Part shown: positions 63,397 through 64,000 of the stretch, piece after piece
Layout of the letters: the number at the start of each line of letters is the position of its first letter
How positions within the stretch are numbered: position 1 is the first letter of the stretch
Source: Alkalihalobacillus pseudalcaliphilus
GTDB taxonomy: Bacteria > Bacillota > Bacilli > Bacillales > Bacillaceae_D
Length of the DNA stretch: 64,000 nucleotides
Direction: 5' to 3'
Assembly (NCBI RefSeq): GCF_028610675.1
Contig: NZ_JAQQWS010000009.1
Coordinates: 62,001 to 126,000 of the forward strand
Program-made: the position numbers and the translations under genes
The notes under the pieces: generated by a model
What the model saw: the letters and a program-made list of their open reading frames with translations, nothing else
The model's database searches: none
Told to the model about the DNA's origin: nothing

Positions 63397-63941
63397 CTTG
63401 TTCTCTCCTTTTTCACTCTCGGTTTATATGATTTACTCTCAAACGTAATCTCTTCGACTTCCAACTGTTGATTAGCATACACCGCCATCACAAAAAACAC
63501 ATTGGCTAACAGATGCGTATAATCAAATAAAATTTTGTCTACTTCGCGTTCTAAACTTACTTTATGTAAGGCTCGGACAGATTTTTTTGCTTCACTCCTG
63601 CAAACATGTAAGGCACAGGCTGCATCTGATCCTTGCGGTAATAAAAACTGTTGAATTTTTTCCTCAACAAAGGATACATAAAAATCATATTTTCCACTTA
63701 AATGTTCTAAGTCACTTTGCTCAATCGCCCGCTCACCTCTAACAGATCCATTCAAATGGTACGTCATGGGGATAAGCTCCATTAAATCTTCATATAAAAT
63801 GTGGAGCTGCTGATGTTTTTGAACGACACTTGCTGCCTGTCCAATTCGAGTCGTCAACGAATCGGTACGAATTTCAAAATCAACGGTTGAGGCTGACTCC
63901 CGCATATACGGATAACATAGATAACGCATATCTTTTTTCAT
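63393..63941 (-). CDS. Divergent PduO-type cobalamin adenosyltransferase-like protein
   Basis: 182 residues. The C-terminal half carries family features: QFLLPQGSDAACALHVCRSEAKKSVRAL and a final helix with LLANVFFVMAVYAN. The N-terminal ATP-binding segment (TKTGDxGxT and the DELNS motif) is not recognisable, so catalytic activity is uncertain; it may be a specialised or regulatory relative. Ideal GGAGGTG before the ATG. Overlaps the BtuF-like gene by 4 bp. Confidence 0.7.
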   Translation of the reverse strand: MKKDMRYLCYPYMRESASTVDFEIRTDSLTTRIGQAASVVQKHQQLHILYEDLMELIPMTYHLNGSVRGERAIEQSDLEHLSGKYDFYVSFVEEKIQQFLLPQGSDAACALHVCRSEAKKSVRALHKVSLEREVDKILFDYTHLLANVFFVMAVYANQQLEVEEITFESKSYKPRVKKERTR

Positions 63942-64000
63942 TTTTTCACCTCCAATATTGTCACACTTGTGAATAGAGATGGTCGTTCGGAAATAATTGC

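Noticed and set aside
63942..64000. Cobalamin riboswitch before the adenosyltransferase-like gene
   Set aside because: Only 59 bp are available, with a ribosome site but no B12-box; any riboswitch would be outside the window.

Overview
The window comes from a low-GC, endospore-forming Bacillaceae member, very probably an alkaliphile. Gene order from about 22 kb to 62 kb follows the Bacillus subtilis spoIIR-ywlBCDE-rpiB-ywlG-glyA-upp-atp-ywzB-ywmB-murA-spoIID-spoIIQ-spoIIID-mbl-flhO-flhP-fabZ block, with extra genes between some members. The alkaliphile inference rests on the ATP synthase: subunit c has P51-LAE-AVP57 and a GxAxAxA helix, and subunit a has lysine in FGNVYAKE where neutralophiles carry glycine. 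Many exported proteins also carry long Asp/Glu-rich stretches.

Layout. 1-7.5 kb is an exopolysaccharide/capsule locus: truncated epimerase, EpsL-type sugar transferase, EpsC-type dehydratase, GalU, PHP tyrosine phosphatase and LCP protein on the minus strand, divergent from a Wzz-like modulator and its BY-kinase. 7.6-21.6 kb is accessory: an SGNH protein, a 45-residue ORF, a decayed ORF-less group IIC intron, an LPDTA sortase substrate crossed by an assembly gap, an NlpC/P60 hydrolase, an RND exporter, an HtrA-like protease, a metallophosphoesterase and an orphan sigma factor. 21.9-36.9 kb holds an acidic lipoprotein, fabZ, an EpuA-like gene, flhP, flhO, mbl, spoIIID, spoIIQ, spoIID, murA, ywmB and ywzB. 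38.1-45.7 kb is the complete atpZIBEFHAGDC operon. 46.7-64 kb holds a Vpr-like subtilase, upp, glyA, ywlG, rpiB, a chemoreceptor, ywlE, mntP, tsaC/ywlC, ywlB, a CNNM/CBS protein, spoIIR, and a cobalamin-type binding protein with an adenosyltransferase-like partner.

The most unusual content is between genes. Nine intergenic loci carry direct-repeat arrays with nearly the same period (51, 52 or 53 bp) and, where it can be resolved, the same plan: an imperfect hairpin of about 34-35 bp (11-bp arms, 12-13-nt pyrimidine-rich loop) plus a spacer of about 17 bp. The arm sequence differs between loci while pairing is largely kept, the pyrimidine-rich strand is always the plus strand, and every array lies between transcription units, never inside an operon. 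I do not recognise this as a named element.

Other notable sites are a helically phased cluster of DnaA boxes upstream of tsaC/ywlC that also forms a terminator hairpin, an 11-bp perfect dyad over the atp operon promoter, a GC-rich hairpin after atpE, sigma-F-type promoters before spoIIQ and spoIIR, and a structured-RNA candidate between ywqE and galU. No tRNA, rRNA, intact insertion sequence, prophage or CRISPR array was recognised. Two 100-N runs (9745-9844 and 59307-59406) fall inside repeats and are assembly gaps.
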